The notes beneath the pieces are model-generated. The model saw only the letters and a list, made by a program, of their open reading frames with translations, searched no databases and had not been told where the DNA came from. This document shows, in pieces, positions 33,115 to 48,879 of a stretch of 64,000 bases of DNA. The first letter of the stretch is position 1. Each line of letters begins with the position of its first letter. The stretch spans positions 19,660,421 through 19,724,420 of the forward strand of contig OX463846.1 of the NCBI GenBank assembly GCA_949825065.1, in the 5' to 3' direction. The position numbers and the translations under genes are program-made. Origin of the DNA: Odontocerum albicorne. Its lineage: Eukaryota > Arthropoda > Insecta > Trichoptera > Odontoceridae.

Positions 33115-34415
33115 GTATTCGAGATTTTTTATTATCAACCAATGAAATTAATGCAGTCAAAAATATGTATTTTATGGAATACAGCATCATGTCCGCGGAT
33201 TTGAGGATAGTATATCCGTTATAAATTAAGGGTTTTATATCTATATAAAATGAAATTGTAATCTTTTTAAACATCATTTTTATCCATTTATCGTAGAAAA
33301 TGACATTTTGATTATATACCTTTGATTTTTATCAAAAAATCTCAACAACCCAAGCGAAAATTTGTATGTAAAATAATGCAAATATCAGGAATATTGATGA
33401 GGTTTGGGAAGAGTTCTTCTAAAGAGTTAAAATTAAGATATGAATATTTATAAATTGCTCAGATATGATCGAACGCAATAGTAAAAATTACGACATCCAA
33501 GTTGAGACCAAGTGCTTAAAAAGAGTTAAAAAGAGACCAAGTGCTTAAAAATACTGTTTCATGTTATACAAAGATGTGAGTATTTTAAAATTAAAATATT
33601 TTTTTAAACAATCCATAATTCTTAATCCATATTTCGAGGAATCAATATTCTTATCCTCACGCAATAATAAAACATAATTGATCATCTCGTTACTATAGGT
33701 TCATTTCTCAAGAAGTCATCAAGCCGTAAGACACATAATGTCACTAAGAAAAGTAATAAAATAAATTATAACCATTCTACATATTCATAAACAGTACTTG
33801 AAACTAAAACATAAAGATTTCAATAACAATTTAAGTCTACAATTAACCCTTCATTTCACGGAACCTATTTAACGGAATTGGATAAACCAAAAACGTGTAT
33901 TCGTTTTACGTCGAAAGCATACGATTGGTGTTATATTTTGAAGTATTGACGGAGGTTTAAAAATAGCAAACGGACAATTAAATAAGTACAGAAGACGCAT
34001 TGGATGTAAGTAATGAAAATAATTGTTATCCGAAAATATCGTAGGTCACGAAAATGACTATGATTTGGAGACTACAGAATATGACGTTAAATTAAAAGAC
34101 TCGGAGGTTTAATAAGTTCCCTGATTTTATTAATTTTCGTAGAAATTCCTCATCTTTGTTATAAGTATTTTATTTTTAATAACTTCTGGTATTTTCTCAT
34201 TTATTAAGTTTATTTCTTCTCTCTCCACGGAACACATAGGTTTTATGAGAAAAATTCTTTGATGTACGGAATTTGAATTAACCAAAGATTTTTGCAATAT
34301 AACCTTCCATAAAGTACATTTTGACAACATTGTATAAACCACAGTAGTACTATCAAACAATTATTTATTTATTTAAGAAATATTACTGTTAAAAATGTTA
34401 ATAATGTAATTAATG
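33115..34415. other. AT-rich stretch, nothing recognised
   Basis: GACCAAGTGCTTAAAAA is duplicated at 33508 and 33536. The segment near 33237 (ATCTATATAAAATGAAATTG) weakly resembles a Helitron 5' end, but no partner was found. Confidence 0.35.
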
Positions 34416-34419
34416 TTCT

Positions 34420-34760
34420 TCTTTTTCAAGTGGCGTGTTCGGTCCCCGCCCCCCTGAAGCTGGTAATCGCTCTTGAGAAAATATCCCTGTCTTTGGTGGC
34501 ACCTTAACTATCTGGATACCATTCATTAAAGAATGTGGCGTAAACAAGATAGGCGCCTTCTACCGATTTGCGTCGACTCTATTTTGTTCATCAATATTGA
34601 TTTACGGAAGTGGTATTTCTTTCCTCTCAATATAGTATATCCAGATAGCCAATCTACACATACTCTGCATAATACCTCGGCGTTTGGGATATGATGATTC
34701 CCAGAGATTCTCCGACGAATCCACACAAAGAATGCTTCCAAGCTTATTTAGTATTATGGT
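34420..34760 (-). pseudogene. LINE ORF2 C-terminal fragment
   Basis: Minus-strand reading starts MEAFFVWIRRRISGNHHIPN with AEVLCRV, and other frames give 'RGKKYHF' and GRRRLSCLRHIL. These fit the LEAFELWxYRRMLxISW...NxEVLxR...RGxKYxxLxxI...GRRxxSWLxxI tail of RTE-like LINE proteins. Frame shifts separate the blocks. A low-copy relic, clearly dead. Confidence 0.55.
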
Positions 34761-36355
34761 CTTCATGGTCCATGTCTAACACCATATATAATACTTTATT
34801 GTGTGTTGTCTACGCTTGAGATTCAAGTTTTTATTCCATAAAACTGATCTCATCTTAGAAATCTTGCACGTGTCAATTCATTCAAAAAGAAAAATATAAA
34901 TTATTAATGAAATTTAAAGCAATGACGTGTAGGGTGCAGAAGGGAGAAAAAAATAAAATTATACTGATAGAAAATAAAATCGTTTTGGGACTGAAGAAAG
35001 AGTATATGTTATACTAAATTGATCCGCAACAATGTCAATAAATTCGTCAACAGGCCAGGTCCTTATATTATTAACCTATTGAAATTGTCACAAGCGCATT
35101 CATGTGGCCTGCGCGCATTCAATTAAAAACAAACGATAAAATTGCCGCTTTTCAAAATGAACTTAATTATTGGGTTCTTCCATTGACACGTCTGTGTTCA
35201 TTTATTAATTCAGTTGACTGCGCTAACATATTAAATCCAGAGATACATTATTAAACGAAGTAAAATATTTTAAACAAAGTGCAACTTTCCTTATAGATAT
35301 ATATAATGACAGTATTGAGCAAACGATGACCCCACCCCGCCTACGAGAACATAGACGAAGTGATGAACTTCAACTTCCAATGTCTCACTCCACAGTTAAA
35401 GTGGAATGAATCCTCTTGGGCAGATACTAGCGCAGCAACAAACAATTAGTACTTTGCTTTTAGGATTAACATGTACGTACCCATTTCGATACAAAAATCT
35501 GTATTTTCAATGACGATCAAACGATAAATGTAAGAAGGATAAAATATCATAATCGTGCAAAGAATATTTCGTTTTTTTTCTTTTTTTTTGAAGAACTTTT
35601 CCACTTACAGTTCGATTGTAAAAAAATTCAACTTTAATTAGGTGAAGCTGAAAATAGTCACAAAAAATGTTGTCTTTCTTTTAATCTGGTATATTTGTTA
35701 TATAGACTATTTTATAATTTCATTTTTGGCTTCAACTTGGGATGATATAAATAATTTTAGTGTGGGTGAATTACCTGTTGCATACATATTTTTTTTTACT
35801 TAGGTGTCATCGAAATATTTTAATAATAAAAAAAAGGACAATTAAAACGCTGTTCAGAGAGTAGACATTCTTAATATTCCATTCCTCAGTGAGATACAGC
35901 CAAAAACCTAGTTCACTGAGGACACGACAAATGAAAGCCAACAAACCCAGATCCATTAAAATTGTGTGTCCAAATTAAATTACCTATGTTTTTTTCGCAA
36001 ATTGTGTATATTTTTGTCATGTGGAAATAAAAAAATAAGAGAGTTCTAACTCGGGGAATAAATAAAGACAGAATACTAAAAATGTAGAAGCGAGGAAAAT
36101 GTAAGAGGAAAATCGGAATATCATTTAGATGTTGCAGCCACAGCTTGCACCCAGCGAGCTGCGAGTTGAGAGGGGCCGTCTAGACGCATATATCACGACA
36201 CGCTCTGTAGTTCGTAACTACGAGTTGACAGTTGCCGACAAGGGGAGGACCATGTTTATTTATATAGTAATATATTCAAAATACCATTATAAAATAAAAT
36301 AAATACATACATTCGAACCGAGCAATTACAAAACCTGCAAATATGCTGGTTTACA
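34761..36355. other. AT-rich stretch with a small GC patch
   Basis: Positions 36130-36250 are GC-richer (CAGCGAGCTGCGAGTTGAGA; GTCTAGACGC), possibly regulatory. Otherwise nothing recognised. Confidence 0.3.
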
Positions 36356-36359
36356 ATAA

Positions 36360-36700
36360 GTGCCAAATTTGATATATGTGAGTGAAGAACGGGCGTGGAA
36401 AAACAATGAAAAGAGCCGAGTAAATGTTGCAGAAATACGTACATTGAGAAAAATGTGACAGAATATAGAACGAAGTAATTGAGGATAAATGTAAACAAGG
36501 GACTGTAGCAATAAGCAAAATGTAGAAAAGCACTTTTAAGTGATTTGGGCACATATGAAGAATGATGAAAAGCTGACAAAACAAATACTCGTATATAGCG
36601 CGTAGAATCAAAATAATGAAATATTGAAAAAAAAAGAGAAGCAGAAGACATAGATATTTAAAAAAAAATATAAATATTGAGATCTGGAGTTCTGTTATCA
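36360..36700 (+). pseudogene. LINE C-terminal relic
   Basis: Plus strand reads 'VWKNNEKSRVNVAEIRTLRKM' (counterpart of TWxKxxxxRxNAVEMRALRRI) and, downstream, 'VIWAHMKNDEKLTKQI' (FGHVERMNEERLTKQIY). Same family as 6480-7125, heavily mutated. Confidence 0.5.
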
Positions 36701-39345
36701 TCTCTGCCAACTTCGACAGGGAACCAGTGTAATGGGTTGTATGTACATATTCATAACCAATTAACAACTCTAGTCAAAGTAAGGAATTCCATAAACCGAT
36801 TAGGAACGGTTACGACTATAGCCGTAGGAGGTTAGTTAGATGTAGTAGTAAATAGCTCACCGACCAGTAATATATGTTTAAGTATAGGAAACAATTAAAA
36901 ACATAAAAATACGAAGGGAAAATTCATTACGAAATTCTTTGTTTATATCCTTTAGCACCGTGATCAACGAATATTTTAACAGGGACAGAAACTGGGTACA
37001 GTCATTCCATTAGAACGTTGTCTTTTCAGCAAGAATACGAGTATATGTGAAAAGAATATGTAATACGAATGTACCATATGTATTATATTTTAATATAATT
37101 AACTAGATTGTTATCCTTTTAGGCCAAAAGGCTATTGCATTTTTCTCGAATGACCATTTATCTACCTATACTCATATACACAAGAACATCGCTTATATTT
37201 TCCGTCGGATTTTAAAAGTTTAAATATAATAGTAATGAAGAAATTATGTAAGCAACGACAAAGAAAAGCTTTAGTTGATGGAGTAGGTTCTAAAAGAGAT
37301 CAAATATTTTTTGAATGAAGTAAAAAACTAAATGATGTTCTTTAATATAATGACGGATAAAAGCAACGGTAAAAAAATACCTATGATCTCTACTTGCCGG
37401 GCGGGTATGTATGTCAATTATTACACCCCCGGCCTCCACGGACTATAGCGACCCATACCTGTCATCACACACCTTAAAATCGGCATCTATCCATTCTATG
37501 TTACCTTTTTGAAAACTCTATGTCGTCAACTGGATTACCTTTACGGTGTATAAGCCGTTCTGTACTTTATTTTCATCAAATCGAATCAAGAGACGTTGAA
37601 GTAACAAAATACTATGCAAGAATTGTTACGTAAATTAGATATGCGTTTCGTTTTAACAAAATTACAAGAGGTGTCCTTAAATAGAAATATTGATCCTCTA
37701 TCTTCTCTGCATACCCAATAATAAGTTTAATGTAGCCAAGATGAGCTGGTTGGTTGGAAGAAATTACTATTTATAAATAAGTCCGCCAAATGTAACATAT
37801 ATTTAACCGTGTACGCAAAAGAATGAAAATAAAATAAATAATTAATTGAACGAAATTTTGACAGTAGCAATAACAATATGGTTTGTTGAAATTATTAACT
37901 TTTCAGGAAAATTAGTAACTATGCTTGATTCATTATGTTTCTTATTTCATCATCGTGTTTTAAGAAACGAAGATAAAATATACAGGAAAATCCTCACATT
38001 AAAAACCACTCGCTCGTCATATTTTCATAAAACATGATTCAATAACAATGCGGTCACTCTTGATAGCTACGGGTAGATGTATTTGGTAAGTGGCTTTTCA
38101 ACGCTAGATAGCATTATTGTAAATAATTTAGGCGAAAAAAATAATATAAATGGAAAGTTCTCGTATCACACGCGAAGAAAAAGTTAGTGTCAAAAACATA
38201 ACGAACCAATTTATTCAAAGTAAAAAAAACTGTTGATGACTAGAATATACTTTCTACAAAATTAAAAAGGTGTGAAATTATAGTTTGCCACTCGCTCAAA
38301 TAAGTGAATAACCAAATTAAAGTATATTTGAACAAAATTTTACGTGATATTTTATGTAATTAGGTGAGTGGATTAGTACCTATTTTATTAGATCGAACAA
38401 AAAAAATATTCTCAATAAAATTTTTAATCACCGACTATTTTATAACTTCTCGCATGTAAAGTAGAATGGAGTATAAAAAAATTAAGCTTATCAGTGAATT
38501 GTCAAAATTTCTTGGAAACATGGGGAGAAATCTTCCTAAATCATCTTATTGGGAACGAGCAATTTTACAGTCGACGCAATCGATTTGCGCTCGCGGGTAC
38601 ATCATGCCCACATACGAGTACACCATGGTCTGCAGCGTGTCAGCTAGGAGGTAGACTGGGACATGTGTGCTCGCAGGCGCAGGGTTAATGATCCTTTATG
38701 ATTTTATTTGACAGTATACATATAGTTATAATTTTATATTTATAAATATAATCGGTAATATTTAGTACGAAGAAATGAAAAAACTCGCTGTTTTAACCAC
38801 TCTGTAACTTATTTACATATACATTTTCATTCACAAGTACCTACCTAAATATAATTTATATTAAAAAGAATTGAACTGTGTAAATTAGCGTGAAGCTTAG
38901 CGAATGTGACAGTTCTCTTAACACTAACTTTGTAAAAAGTAACCGTACAACACGGCAGGGTTAAAAAACAATTTTTAAACGTTGTTAGGTAAGTTTGGTG
39001 ATATACGAAAAAAAATATAATGGGGATAGAATTGTTAGAAGTATGTTTAGACAATGATTTTGCGTGTCAAATACGTTTTTTGACCACAAAAGAAATCATA
39101 TGTAAACGTGGGAAAGAGGAAATGAACTATCATGAATTGACTATGTGTGCCTACATTCATCACTGAAAAAGAGGATTCTCAATACATGGGTGTTTAGATG
39201 CCCAGATATTGGCTTACATCATTATTAAGTTGTCAACAGAATAAATATTCCCCGTGGGTGGCGATCTTGGATACGCAAAGAAATGCGCTGTCGTGAGAAT
39301 TAAATGTGAAAAACTGTAACATGAAGCAAAGAAATTGTGGAAGGA
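36701..39345. other. AT-rich stretch with two GC-balanced patches
   Basis: Patches around 37390-37480 and 38560-38700 are GC-richer than their flanks. The second includes TTTGCGCTCGCGGGTAC and a TACGAGTA. No coding or transposon assignment was possible. Confidence 0.3.
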
Positions 39346-39349
39346 AGAA

Positions 39350-40020
39350 TGAGAATTAAATGTAGAAAAGTTTAAAAAGAAAATTAAATGCCCTATATGT
39401 GTGAGCAAGGAAAGATTAGAGCAAGTTGAGGAATTCTGCTATTAAGGTATTATTTTCTCAGATAATAGAAAAGTTACGAGAGATACGATACCAATCGACG
39501 CGCGACGTGTAGCAATACAAAAACAAAATCAATGAGCCACTAAAATATATCGACTAGCATCAAAATTTACTAAGATTATCCATAACAGTATTCTTATTCC
39601 AACTTGATGTATGAAAGGTAAACGTGGACCTGGAAAAAGACTGAAAGGAGCCGAATCAATGCTATGGAAATGCGTGTACTGAGAAGAATGCATGGGGGTG
39701 ACAATGTATGACAAAACGATATGAAATGATAAAGAATTAATCTAAATTTAAGGCTGGAGTATTAAGTAAGATGGAGAAAAGAACTTTGATATGGTTTGGG
39801 TATGTGCAACGAATAAATGAAGAAAGTCTAACAAAACAAATATAAAGCGTAGAGTGGAAGGCGTGATAGAGGAAAACAAATAAATGAATGATCGGATCAA
39901 GATAATATATTGAAGAAAGAAATGTAGTCAGAGAAATCGTAGGAATTGTATGAGAAGGTATATGAATGTAGAAGAGGCCAAATATGTGTAGCGATAGGAA
40001 ATGCTGAAAGGAAATATTTC
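39350..40020 (+). pseudogene. Long degraded LINE ORF2 C-terminal relic
   Basis: Recognisable pieces in order on the plus strand: 'SKERLEQVEEFCY' (39400), 'FSDNRKVTRDT', 'KIIHNSILIPT', 'TWTWKKTERSRINAMEMRVLR' split over frames, 'LSKMEKRTLIWFGYVQRINE' and 'MNVEEAKYVCRSRKC'. They follow the same order as the fragment at 6480-7125 and extend to the extreme C-terminus. Stops and indels are frequent. Confidence 0.65.
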
Positions 40021-40366
40021 CTTACTTTTATGGTAGCAACTAATCGCCCCCGTATAAATAACATGTTCTCTCGTCTACCCGAGGCCAGACCGCTGTTCCG
40101 CCATGTATGTACGTATTCGCGTATCCTGTGGAAGCTAATGACCTTCCTGAACACAGATAGAACATCACTCAGTAACATTCAGTTACATATCTACATACCA
40201 TAAACCCGAGATACCGTACCGTATTCGATCATTGATCGATTATAATTTTATCTAAAAGTGAATTGCTCGTTTCCTTTTAGTCACCAGAAAGTGTGTCAAA
40301 TCACTAAATCAGATGTCATATTTTGTGCAATACCGCTAATAAACCTTATCGTAAAATATTTTAGTA
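40021..40366. other. Stretch with no recognised feature
   Basis: No feature supported. Confidence 0.35.
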
Positions 40367-41451
40367 CACACCAAGTGGTGTTGTTTTTTATTTTTTATTC
40401 TGCCCTCAAAAAAGATTTGCTTTAGCTCTCAAAATAAGCCGAAATTGCACTATTAACTTTTTCATCGTCCGTAAATGTCTTCCCTCGAAGTTCTTTTTTC
40501 ATATTTGGAAACAAATAATAGTCAGACGGAGCCAGGTCTGGTCTGTAGGGAGGGTGATTTAATGTTTGGAAGCCACAGTTGTGAAGAACAGCCAATGCAG
40601 AATTTATATTGTTCACGGGTGCATTGTTATGCAAAAGCATCACCCCTTTTGTCCATTTTCCTCTCCTTTTCTCCTTCACAGCTTATTTTAACTGCTTCAG
40701 CAGACCAGAGTAGTACTCTCCAGTTATTGTGATGTCAATATCTTTGTAATCTAACAGCAATATGCCTTTCGCATCCCAAAAAATGTAGCCATAATTTATT
40801 TTTGAACTTCTTAGGGGATGTGTGCCCTTTTTACGCCACTGCATGGACTCATGCTTCGACTCAGGCTCATAATGATGAATCCAAGTTTCATCTCCAGTAA
40901 CAATTCGGCTGAAAATCTCATCTTTGTTGTTTCTGCAGAGGTCCAAAAACTGTCGTGAACATTCGACGCGTTGTTGTTTTTGAAGTGGCGTGAGCACTCT
41001 GGGTATCCAACTTGCCCTGACTTTTGACAACCCTAGATGCCGATGGAGGATATTCAAAATGGTTGTAGGTGATACTCCAACCATCTCAGCAAGCTGTTGT
41101 TTGTTTAGGCGGGCATCTTCTAGCACAAACTTTTTTACTTTTTTGACGATGTTTGAAGAAGTGACCTCAGCAGGCTGTCCTGGTCGGATGTCGTCTTCAA
41201 TCAATTATCTCCCTTGCTTAAAAAAGACTATATCCCTTGTGAACTATCGTTTTTTTCCAGGGCAAGTCCCCGTAAGCCCCTAACATCTCTTCAAAAATGA
41301 TTTGAGGTGTTTTTCCTTGTTTAGTGAGAAACTTAATGACGACGCGATACTCATTTTTTTTTCTCCATTCTTGGGATGTTATCAACGTTTGACATACTCT
41401 CTCGACGATATCTTTAACAATACTGTCAAAATTATACAAAACCTTGGTGAA
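40367..41451 (-). mobile_element. Family F mariner, shortened
   Basis: A left end CACACCAAGTGGTGTTG after TA (40365-40366) and an inverted right end TTCACCAAGGTTTTG before TA (41452-41453) are weakly matching terminal repeats. The minus strand between them encodes most of a mariner transposase. At 1085 bp it is about 200 bp short, consistent with internal deletions. End positions are tentative. Confidence 0.6.
40422..41370 (-). pseudogene. Mariner transposase with lost catalytic Asp (family F)
   Basis: The N-terminal HTH begins KKNEYRVVIKFLTKQGKTPQ. After a gap, frame 41204-40683 gives 'DDIRPGQPAEVTSSNIVKKV', QQLAEMVGVSPTTILNILHR (second HTH), 'LSKVRASWIPRVLTP' (WVPxxLT motif), and the first Asp in VTGDETWIHHYEPE. 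A stop follows LLKQLK. Frame 40679-40422 then reads VMLLHNNAPVNN, where the second catalytic Asp of HDNAPVH is Asn, and YRPDLAPSDYYLF with the third Asp intact. Truncated after 'AISAYFES'. Inactive. Confidence 0.82.
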
Positions 41452-41453
41452 TA

Positions 41454-42847
41454 TACTAATAATGAATCATATTATAGGAACATACGCATGCTCACTACCA
41501 CCTCCTCCCTTAACCCCTTCATTCCGCGAATTTATTGACCTCTCCTCGTAACAAGGCTGATATATCAATTAAAGAACCCTTGCAAGAGCTGGTATCAAAA
41601 AGCGATAATACGTGTGGGAGACAATACAAGAACAACACATGAAATAGAAATTCAAGAACATGTGTAATAGAATTTCAATGCCGAGTCTGCAAAAGTTGTA
41701 TTTCATCTCTTCTGCAGTTTAATATGTACCCTGGAAGAGTTTGAATGAAGTGTTCGATATTTCAGAAATAGGGTTTAAAGTTAATGTTTTAATTATAAAT
41801 AATACATAATATGTATAATATTCAATGCTAACAGTAAATAAAGAAACGTAAGGTTTGCTTATTTATAATGGAAAATAGTTGCTTTATTCAGTTCCTTTCT
41901 CGTACAAAACATAAGAGCGCTATTATTAAATTGCCTAATTAAAGGGCTCTTTTTTATTACAAATTAAACTACAATTGATAGTTTATATGACTTCGAGCTA
42001 ACAAACATTTTTTTAAATTTTATTTATGCATGTAAGTACCTTGCATAGGAAATTAAAATAATCAATAAACGCATTTCTTTGCGATATTAGATGATAAATT
42101 TTAAAACATAAAACAAAGAGACACCATAAATACTTAATAGAAATATATTTTGACTATGCCCAATGAACGCTATTTAAAGGTTATATTTAACATACTCGTA
42201 ATAACATTTTAAAGTTTTCTGGTATTATGTCACTAAATATTTAATGACGAATAATCCTGGGAAAGCCCTGCCATAAATATATAGTGTGTAACATGAATAT
42301 TTTTATACATCTCGGTTTTCAATTCGATATTTCTTCTGCCAATGCTCCGATTTATAAACGAAAAGAGGTGAATGATTGAAAATGCGATAGATTATTCCAT
42401 CACGAAATATGGGGAGTAATGCTCTAGATTAACATTACGACGATGATAAAAATTGAAATTTACACGAGCTGAATTATGCTTTTTTGCTAAAACATAAATA
42501 TTATTGGCGTACTCGCACGTAACAATAGCCACATTATGAAGACGTAAATGTTAAGACACAAAATAAAGAAATATCATTATTTTGGTCAACGAAATTAAAA
42601 AGATTCTCAAAAACAAGATGTTGTTATATTAAACGACAGCGCTGCATTACTAAATTGATATGACTCTTATTTTAATCATAAATGAATCCACTATTTTGTT
42701 CTTCAATACAGCATTCACAATACAGAAGAAAACCATTTTATCAAGATCAAAAGAAACAGAAAAAATATTCAGAGGCAAATTTAATAGCGAGCTTTAAGTA
42801 AAATTACCCCCTTTCTTCACGTATTATTTATTTTTGTTAATCAGATA
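41454..42847. other. AT-rich stretch, nothing recognised
   Basis: No feature supported. Confidence 0.35.
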
Positions 42848-43065
42848 GATAAATATCATCAACAATATCAAATAACCGTGTAAAAGGCATAATAATTTTT
42901 AAAAAATCGTTTCGTCAGTATACCCTTCATACATGATGCGTAACCAGATTGATACATATTTAAATATCATTAGCAATATCAAATAACCCTGTGAGAAGAT
43001 TAATAATACTGTTGAAAAGTTCGTTCCATCAGTCAAGTCCTCATACATGATGCCTACATGTACAT
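42848..43065 (+). repeat. Diverged two-copy tandem duplication, 111-bp period
   Basis: AAATATCATCAACAATATCA...CATACATGATGCGTA (from 42851) recurs from 42962 as AAATATCATTAGCAATATCA...CATACATGATGCCTA. Intervening blocks match with several substitutions. Confidence 0.7.
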
Positions 43066-44325
43066 ACTCGTACTCGTTACATCGTCGAGCACATTTAGGA
43101 AGATAGCTTACTTGACCATGAATTTAAAAAAAAACTGTTTTTTTATTATTGCTGTTTTAAGGGTGTCGACAAAATTAACTCATCCGAAAACCTTCCCAAC
43201 AAATTAAGCAGTTCATATTTTATGTAAATAACTCGAAACATGACTCATAATATCATTATTCATTTTTTCTCTTTCTAAACCCTAAACATTGTGAGAAATT
43301 AAAATTCTGAGAATAAATTACGAACTTTTCAACCGTAGCAAACATTTTCGATTTTGTCATCGTTAATAATAATTTCTATTTGCATGTGCGTGTTCACATA
43401 CGCAAACTGGAAAAATACAAAAGTGTTCAATGTACATGATTACACGCAAGGGTCGCACAGCAAACTGGTGGTAGCGCACCGCAAATGCCATCGGAAGGGT
43501 TCCCCTCGCGACCATAAATAATTGACAATAATTATTGCCCGACAGACAGCCGGTTCAATTGCTTTCCTGCTATGTACGATACGTATTATTTACCTATGTA
43601 CGAGTACTTAGTTATCGTCGGTGGAAAAATTATACGAAGACGCATTTTAAAAGTTTTGTCTTTATATTTAGTTTTTATATTCTCATTTTCATCATGTTGC
43701 CGACAAACATTTTGGTCTTCTGATAGACGTAAAATAAAATATTAACAGAACAAACATAACGAAAGAAAAGAAGACAAGCGAATATCCAAAAGTAAAAATT
43801 TCTATTGTTACTTATGAAACACGAAACAAATGCATTTTTTTCTATCAATCATGAGTTCTGGTTCAGGTGCACAGGAAGGAAAGCAAATCTTATACCATAC
43901 AAGACCACGCTCCACAGATACGAGTATGTCACTTTACTAGTATCTTGAACTAAAGTAGCTTGAGTAATTAAGGTCCCGCGTAGCGAGTAAAGAGAACAAT
44001 AAAATTGTTCAAAAGCAGTTCCGTTATCTTTAGGCACACTGGGATAATTTATTTCACATTGAGGAAAAAGGAAGGCTGTGAAACCAACACATCTACTAGC
44101 TGCTAGAGAGATTCAAAAATCGCATGCGAGTTTAAAAAAAAGATTTATTTGATTACTTCACCCACGGCTGAAGTGACCGCAAAATAATACTATATTCTAT
44201 TTTTATGCAATTTAGATATAAATTGACGAAATATAAAATAATTTTCTAGCGGGTATAAATAGAACGGTGAAATAGATATATTTTTGGTTTCTATGATATA
44301 CTCTTAAACAGTCTCTATTGTGGGA
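43066..44325. other. AT-rich stretch with one regulatory-looking patch
   Basis: Positions 43440-43560 are GC-balanced and include CAATAATTATTGCC, a palindromic homeodomain-type TAATTA cluster. Three TACGAGTA/TACTCGTA motifs lie nearby (43065, 43599, 43919). No gene identified. Confidence 0.25.
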
Positions 44326-44329
44326 CTGG

Positions 44330-45060
44330 TTGATGCATTATTACCTCCAAAATAGTTTCTCCAAAATAATTTCTTCACCTTTATGGAGGTCGTGCAACAA
44401 CTTTGACTGTGAATCGCAGCCTCAATCCGAACAGTCTCTCCGACCAACAATCTTCCGAATGTCTAGTAGCATGTCCTGCTTAGCTCTATTTCAAACATTT
44501 CTTTTTGGGTTAGATCCTTTATTTGATTTCGTCATTCCGGATGTGATCTCTTAGATTAATAATGCATAACACGTTAGTCATGATCTCCGCTCCATGTTAG
44601 TCCAGTAAGAATGCACATATGAAACACATTCCTTTTGAGATTTATGGGAATATCGCCTTCCAGGACACGTGAGAGATTTTTAAAAGCCGCTTATTCAAGT
44701 TTTACTCTCCTGTTGACAGAAGTTTGGTTATTCCAATCTAATTTAATGATATGACCTAAGTGTAAATGCTCTTTTACTTTCGCTGATGCCTTTTTTGTTC
44801 AACGTAACACGTGTTTCTGTAATTCATCATATCTGTTTTTAGCATATTCATTTTTGTCCAATTTTAGTAAATTCTACACGCAAATGAGTTGTGTTATATA
44901 AGAACCACCAGGGCGATGTCACCTGTAAAGGGCAGCTGATTATATCGTACTTTATCCCATTGCACCCCACTAAAGGCGCTTGAAGATATTCTCTAGGGTC
45001 TGAATGAAAAGCTTTGGGAGAACAGTGTCGCCCTGTCAAACTCTTCTCAGACTTGGTATT
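44330..45060 (-). pseudogene. Degraded LINE reverse transcriptase region
   Basis: Minus strand near 45060-44820 reads 'FDRATLFSQSF', 'GDIALVVLYNTTHLRVEFTKI' and 'KMNMLKTDMMN', matching the RT block around FADDIVLL...LxxxFxELNxxSxKVGLKMNxxKTKxM in RTE-like LINEs. Here the catalytic FADD reads as TGD. Downstream frames to 44330 are heavily broken. Confidence 0.5.
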
Positions 45061-45792
45061 TTTTTTTGTTTTTTCGCACCATTATCTATTTTAGTAGGTC
45101 CGCTCTTCTTAAATCTATTGAATCTCTCGTCTACGCAATAGTTCAATTATTAATCATTTGGTTTTGTATTCTATAATACATGAGTAATAATGGAGAAAAA
45201 ATTGACGTGAATTGAAAATCAAGCGAGCTGAATTCCACTAACCCAATCGAGCGAAACTGGTTGAAATGCTATAATAACATGGATTATGAAATCTTTAGAA
45301 AATGACTAATGAATAATCTTATACTGCAGACACTTTCAAAGTGTGTGCCTCGGTGTCCTGGGACGCAGCCATTATTTCCCAGGGGTGTCGCGGGATATTC
45401 GAAAAATTGAATAATTCCACCCAATCTTAATACAATGCGAAAAAATAGTTGCAAAAAGAAAATATGGAGAAAATCACATGGATTCAAGACGCACTCAGAG
45501 CCCATCTGACTTTATGTCGGTAGAAAATAAAGGAACTGGTTAAATTTTGGATATCAGTAAAGAATGTATATTTTTTCATGAGCGTTAAAGTATAGCGAAT
45601 CATCCGTTTGCAACGATTTACCTCTGCGAAGCTGGGCTTTCGGTGGAACCAAATATCGCTCAAAACTCAACGTGGCACAAGAAATGAGGATAGCTGTGTC
45701 GTCTGATTTCAAGGTTTGAGAAACTTTGTGATGAACAACAGTTAACTCATCCCGCTGATTTGTAAGATTTTTATGGCGCCTTAAGGGGTGGC
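45061..45792. other. Stretch with no recognised feature
   Basis: No feature supported. Confidence 0.35.
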
Positions 45793-45831
45793 GGGGGGGG
45801 GGGGGGGGGGGGGGGGGGGGGATTTCTCATT
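45793..45831 (+). repeat. Run of 39 consecutive G
   Basis: An uninterrupted G tract of 39 bases, preceded by AAGGGGTGGC. Such a run can form G-quadruplexes, but at this length it is also a common assembly or base-calling artefact. Confidence 0.9.

Positions 45832-48879
<3,048 letters not shown>

Noticed and set aside
33237..33262. Second Helitron 5' end (ATCTATATAAAATGAAATTG)
   Set aside because: Weak similarity and no hairpin-CTAG 3' end downstream.
36256..36767. Long minus-strand frames rich in Phe, Tyr and Leu
   Set aside because: They are antisense to an AT-rich LINE relic. The plus-strand reading has recognisable LINE motifs; the minus one does not.
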